DNA from: an uncultured Collinsella sp.
GTDB taxonomy: Bacteria > Actinomycetota > Coriobacteriia > Coriobacteriales > Coriobacteriaceae
Direction of reading: 5' to 3'
Assembly: GCA_900545835.1 (NCBI GenBank)
Contig: URBB01000093.1
Span: 1 to 8,220 of the forward strand
Length of the DNA: 8,220 nt
Position numbers and translations under genes: made by a program. The notes beneath the pieces are model-generated. The model had not been told where the DNA came from, did not search any database, and worked only from the letters and a program-made list of their open reading frames with translations. Positions within the stretch are counted from its first letter, which is position 1, and each line of letters starts with the position of its first letter. Below, piece after piece: positions 6,312 to 8,220 of this stretch.

Positions 6312-7320
6312 AACACCAGGCGGGACAGACAACCTTTGAATATTTTGCGTTTTGAGCATTTGATGCCCAACCTCCTGAAAGGACATCAAGAAAATCCGTC
6401 GGATTATAGTAGGTCGGACGAAGAGAGCGCTCCCAAAAGGCGTCGCCGTTACTCAAAGAATTCCCAAGTTGACTTTTATTCTCGGGTGTTCTGAACACTT
6501 CGTACTGAGTCCCTTCTTTACTGAGCCAACTGTTCGGCGGCCATTTAGCGCCATTTTCGGTTACTTCGGGGTTATCAACTATTTCCGAATAGCTAAGCAG
6601 GAACAGTTTGTCGGTGGTAGCCGTCACGGCGGCGTCCTTGTTCTCGATACCGCTGTCGACGTTGTTCGTGAGCTTCCTGACGGATTTCACCTTGGACTGG
6701 AAATCTGAGGGCATGAGGTTCCAGATTTCACCCGAGTTCATTTTCCCGCGGAGCTCTGACTTCTCCCAACCGCCGATAGTCTTGCCATCGGGATTCATGC
6801 GTGAGGAGATATTCGTTGATGTTGTAAAGAATGTAAGACCTGCCTTGCCGGACCCGTCCGCGAGTTCGTCGTGGTTGATACCGATGATTCGGTAGGTCAG
6901 CGTCTTGCCGTCCGTCAGCTTCACCGAGAACTTCGTCCCAGCGTCCATCGCAGCCTTTGCCTTGGCATAGGCGAGAGACGAAGTCCCGTTTTTGGCGAGG
7001 TCTTTGGCAACCGCCTCCTGCTCGTCGAGTGTCCAGTCCTTCGCTTCCTTGGCGACGGCCGCCTGGACGGTCGCGGAATCGGCGCCTGTGGAGCCGCCGC
7101 CGGACGCGCCTCCCTCGGTGCCGCCGGTCGTCCCATTGTTCACCGTGTTGCCGACCAGGTTGAACTGGTTGCGGATGGCTCCGGCCACGCCTGGTCCCGC
7201 CAACACGATGACCAGGCCGATTACCGCGATGATCAGGACATACTCGATGATAGATTGGGCTCGGAGGCGGGCACCTCTAGGAGATACCCCCCCCCGAAGG
7301 TTCTGCGCCGCTGCATACAT
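6307..7320 (-). CDS. Flp/type IV pilin-like surface protein with DUF6273-like C-terminal domain
   Basis: This gene encodes a 337-aa predicted surface pilin or pilus-displayed adhesin. Residues 1-21 are a basic leader ending RLRA. A prepilin-peptidase site is likely at A21|Q22, followed by QSIIEYVLIIAVIGLVIVL. Glu26 is +5 of the mature protein and is paired with Tyr, as in Flp pilins, in a hydrophobic helix (about 22-45). Residues 57-80 are a Gly/Thr/Ser linker. Residues about 95-337 resemble DUF6273 proteins of gut Coriobacteriia and Firmicutes (YRIIGINHDELADGSGKAGL, GGWEKSELRGKMN, FWERS, terminal VCPAWCF). I believe this domain is related to the C-type-lectin/formylglycine-enzyme fold, but that is recall. 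The ATG at 7320 follows AAGGGAG with 8-nt spacing. The frame is open to 7482, but upstream residues do not look like protein. Nine G residues at codons 9-12 make it a phase-variation candidate. The 3' half uses AT-richer codons than the core genes. Confidence 0.85.
   Translation of the reverse strand: MYAAAQNLRGGVSPRGARLRAQSIIEYVLIIAVIGLVIVLAGPGVAGAIRNQFNLVGNTVNNGTTGGTEGGASGGGSTGADSATVQAAVAKEAKDWTLDEQEAVAKDLAKNGTSSLAYAKAKAAMDAGTKFSVKLTDGKTLTYRIIGINHDELADGSGKAGLTFFTTSTNISSRMNPDGKTIGGWEKSELRGKMNSGEIWNLMPSDFQSKVKSVRKLTNNVDSGIENKDAAVTATTDKLFLLSYSEIVDNPEVTENGAKWPPNSWLSKEGTQYEVFRTPENKSQLGNSLSNGDAFWERSLRPTYYNPTDFLDVLSGGWASNAQNAKYSKVVCPAWCF
7287..7295 (-). repeat. Poly-G tract (G9) inside the pilin-like gene
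   Basis: The coding strand reads CTTC, then nine G, then TATC, across codons 9-12, upstream of the prepilin cleavage site and membrane helix. With nine G the gene is in frame. With ten G the ribosome meets TAG three codons later. With eight it meets TGA near the codons for the membrane helix. Runs of this length are typical slipped-strand mispairing sites. The exact count may also be an assembly consensus. Confidence 0.85.
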
Positions 7321-7327
7321 ATGCGAC

Positions 7328-7335
7328 ACTCCCTT
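7328..7335 (-). promoter_or_regulatory. Ribosome-binding site of the pilin-like gene
   Basis: AAGGGAGT on the minus strand sits 7 nt before the ATG at 7318-7320 (8 nt from the GGGAG core). This decides the start in favour of MYAAAQNLRGG. The resulting leader length and charge fit a prepilin, whereas the longer frame from 7482 would bury the leader. Confidence 0.75.
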
Positions 7336-7401
7336 CGTATGGGGATTGATATTGCATGCAGGAGCGTACGTTAGAGCGAACCGATCAGCCCGTAACGTGC
7401 C

Positions 7402-7449
7402 GCTGCGGCAACGGTAGCGGCGGGGGAAAGAGTCAGGCGCTCTGAGAGC
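7402..7449 (-). repeat. Upstream-region repeat, copy B (ahead of the pilin-like gene)
   Basis: This stretch is related to 7830-7877. The segment CAGGCGCTCTGAGAGC (7434-7449) differs at one base from 7862-7877. Roughly three-quarters of the flanking 30 bases also match. The core GCTCTNAGAGC is palindromic and could be a protein-binding site. Confidence 0.55.
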
Positions 7450-7456
7450 AGCCATG

Positions 7457-7473
7457 ACGCCCGCTTCGGGCGT
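7457..7473. repeat. Short hairpin ACGCCCG/CGGGCGT
   Basis: A perfect 7-bp inverted repeat with a 3-nt loop (CTT) lies between the antitoxin-like gene and the pilin-like gene. It has no T tract on either strand, so it is a poor terminator. It could be an operator or an RNA stem in the long leader of the pilin transcript. Confidence 0.5.
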
Positions 7474-7484
7474 TGCCCGCATTC

Positions 7485-7730
7485 CTATCGAGTCAACCGC
7501 TTCATACCTTTAGACAGACGAATGAAAGCCATAGAAAAGCGGGATCCGGCTATAAGCCGGACCCCGCCCAAGGCCTCGTTGTAGGCCTCGGTGTCCGCCA
7601 TGTCCTCAGCCTTCTCGAGCGCGGCCCTTCTCACGAACTCGGAAAAGGACATGCCCGCGGCGTCCGCATTATCCCGAATCGAAGCTCTTTCGTCCTCATC
7701 GAACTTGACCGCAATCTCGCACATCGCCAT
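7485..7730 (-). CDS. Orphan RHH antitoxin-like protein (DUF6290/RelB-like), aberrant C-terminus
   Basis: This 81-aa frame begins MAMCEIAVKFDEDERASI. It continues with an Arc/RelB-type ribbon-helix-helix layout: a beta strand, then GMSFSEFVRRAALEKAEDM and DTEAYNEAL, as in small antitoxins that bind their own operator and a RelE/ParE toxin. The ATG at 7730 has GGGAG five bases upstream. The alternative ATG at 7754 has no such site. Family resemblance stops at about residue 56. The remaining residues (VRLIAGSRFSMAFIRL and on) are encoded by the terminator hairpin and the sequence after it. In the +1 frame a TAG occurs in the hairpin loop, suggesting that a small indel removed the original end. 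No toxin gene follows. It is likely a decayed or orphan antitoxin, though a functional short regulator cannot be excluded. Confidence 0.62.
   Translation of the reverse strand: MAMCEIAVKFDEDERASIRDNADAAGMSFSEFVRRAALEKAEDMADTEAYNEALGGVRLIAGSRFSMAFIRLSKGMKRLTR
7533..7567 (-). terminator. Intrinsic terminator inside the antitoxin-like frame
   Basis: The arms 7539-7550 and 7556-7567 form a 12-bp GC-rich stem with a 5-nt loop. On the minus strand all positions pair, with one G-U wobble, and TTTTCT follows. In a plus-strand transcript the wobble becomes an A-C mismatch and the tail is A-rich, so it acts on minus-strand RNA. It separates the antitoxin-like gene from the pilin-like gene. Confidence 0.8.
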
Positions 7731-7766
7731 GGCCGCTCCCGTCAGCGCCGTCATCTGAGTGAGTCA

Positions 7767-7772
7767 ATTATC
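7767..7772 (-). promoter_or_regulatory. Candidate -10 element for the antitoxin-like gene
   Basis: GATAAT on the minus strand matches TATAAT at five of six positions and lies in an AT-richer patch upstream of the ATG at 7730. No good -35 hexamer is visible at 16-18 nt, so support is weak. Confidence 0.3.
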
Positions 7773-7829
7773 CACCCACCGCGTACTTCCCGAACTCGAA
7801 ACGCCAAGCAGGATGAGGCTCTACACGAG

Positions 7830-7877
7830 GACGCCGCAGAGGTACTGGCGGAGGAGCGCGGCAGGCGCTCTAAGAGC
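7830..7877 (-). repeat. Upstream-region repeat, copy A
   Basis: It shares CAGGCGCTCTRAGAGC with 7434-7449 and a looser match over the next 30 bases. In both copies the minus-strand reading frame includes the residues ALRAP and a nearby arginine-tyrosine patch. The homology could therefore be a leader peptide, a regulatory element, or a remnant of a duplicated pilin cassette. Confidence 0.5.
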
Positions 7878-7955
7878 CACTGTATGACCCATTTTCTCCT
7901 CAACCCGATAACTATGCTTCAAGACGACAATCGTTCGCGCGGTTACCAAAAGAAA

Positions 7956-8220
7956 CTAGAAACACCAGGCGGGGCAGACGTAACCATAGCTCGACGCAAA
8001 GATGTTGCTCGACGGAGTGCCGTGGTTGTCGACATAGAGGAAGCGCACAGAGTTGTCTGGAAGCACCGAACGCTCCCACGAACCGCCGCCTGTGGCAATG
8101 GCAGGGTTGCCCGAGTGGCTATTCATCACCTTGCCCTTGAAGGCCTCGTACTGGGTTCCCTCTTGTCCAATCCATGAATAGTCAGACCAATCGCTATATG
8201 GGGTCTCGACGATTTCGGAG
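7956..8220 (-). CDS. DUF6273-like surface protein, C-terminal part only
   Basis: This is the last 87 codons of a gene that continues past the window edge. The reading is SEIVETPYSD..., EGTQYEAFKGK, GGGSWERSV, RFLYVDN and the terminal YVCPAWCF. It aligns with the end of the 337-aa pilin-like protein (SEIVDNP, EGTQYEVF, FWERS, VCPAWCF) with differing spacer segments. The two are paralogs with the same C-terminal domain. Whether this copy also has a pilin leader cannot be seen. The last 24 bases differ from the other gene at one position, although the interior differs strongly, including in codon choice (GC-richer here). It lies in the same direction as the pilin-like gene, suggesting a tandem array. 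The frame is open to the window end. Confidence 0.82.
   Translation of the reverse strand, partial: SEIVETPYSDWSDYSWIGQEGTQYEAFKGKVMNSHSGNPAIATGGGSWERSVLPDNSVRFLYVDNHGTPSSNIFASSYGYVCPAWCF

Larger units (their letters stand above)
7755..7955. other. Gap between the second DUF6273-like gene and the antitoxin-like gene
   Basis: About 200 bp without a recognisable protein family. On the minus strand it contains the repeat copy at 7830-7877 and a 23-codon frame (7821-7892, MGHTVALRAPAALL...) preceded by GAGGAG. A GATAAT -10-like hexamer (7767-7772) lies 37 nt before the preferred antitoxin start. No terminator hairpin was found just after the DUF6273-like stop. Confidence 0.55.

Noticed and set aside
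7321..7482. Longer pilin-like protein starting near 7482
   Set aside because: The extra 54 residues are Arg-rich and unlike protein leaders. The good ribosome-binding site and a normal prepilin leader favour 7320.
7473..8177. A 234-codon plus-strand open frame across the accessory region
   Set aside because: It is antisense to both the antitoxin-like and DUF6273-like genes and has no family signature.
6307..8220. A complete diversity-generating retroelement
   Set aside because: Only a C-type-lectin-like target domain and a conserved 3' tag are suggestive. No reverse transcriptase, accessory gene or template repeat is present in the window.

Overview
The window looks like one end of a contig from a gut Coriobacteriia genome, most likely Collinsella or a close relative. 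This is judged from protein-level resemblance (ProA, ArgS, a CarD-like regulator, pilin/DUF6273-type surface proteins) and from high-GC codon use. The genus is recognition from memory, not a search result. The first 31 bases are not genomic: they match the Illumina Nextera read-1 transposase adapter, so the contig truly starts at about base 32, inside proA.

Layout. Bases 32-4757 are housekeeping. proA (+, lacking only its extreme N-terminus) is convergent with an HD-domain hydrolase gene (-). Upstream of that lies a CarD-family RNA-polymerase-binding regulator gene (-), divergent from argS (+). A repeated hairpin with the same 9-nt loop sits 3' of proA/HD and again 3' of the carD-like gene. 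It serves as terminator in both places and looks like a dispersed REP-like family. argS has a clear Shine-Dalgarno site and a plausible extended -10 promoter.

Bases 4820-6267 are one IS3-family (IS150-like) element with 24-bp imperfect terminal repeats, orfA, and orfB with an intact DD35E triad. It appears to sit in the loop of the argS terminator, whose two stem halves now lie on either side of it. Its left end forms a strong hairpin that contains the orfA ribosome-binding site. The orfA/orfB junction has an A6 tract where the apparent coding frame changes.

Bases 6307-8220 are an accessory surface-protein locus on the minus strand. A 337-aa protein has a Flp/type IV pilin signal (A|QSIIEY, Glu at +5), a Gly/Thr/Ser linker and a DUF6273-like C-terminal domain. 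The C-terminal part of a second, paralogous DUF6273-like protein runs off the window. Between them is an orphan RHH antitoxin-like gene that reads through an intrinsic terminator. A run of nine G (coding strand) lies 25 nt inside the pilin gene, between the start codon and the membrane helix. Gain or loss of one G gives an early stop in either frame, so this is a strong candidate for ON/OFF phase variation of a pilus-like adhesin. The paralogs also share an almost identical 24-nt 3' end despite divergent interiors, which suggests recombination or targeted diversification.
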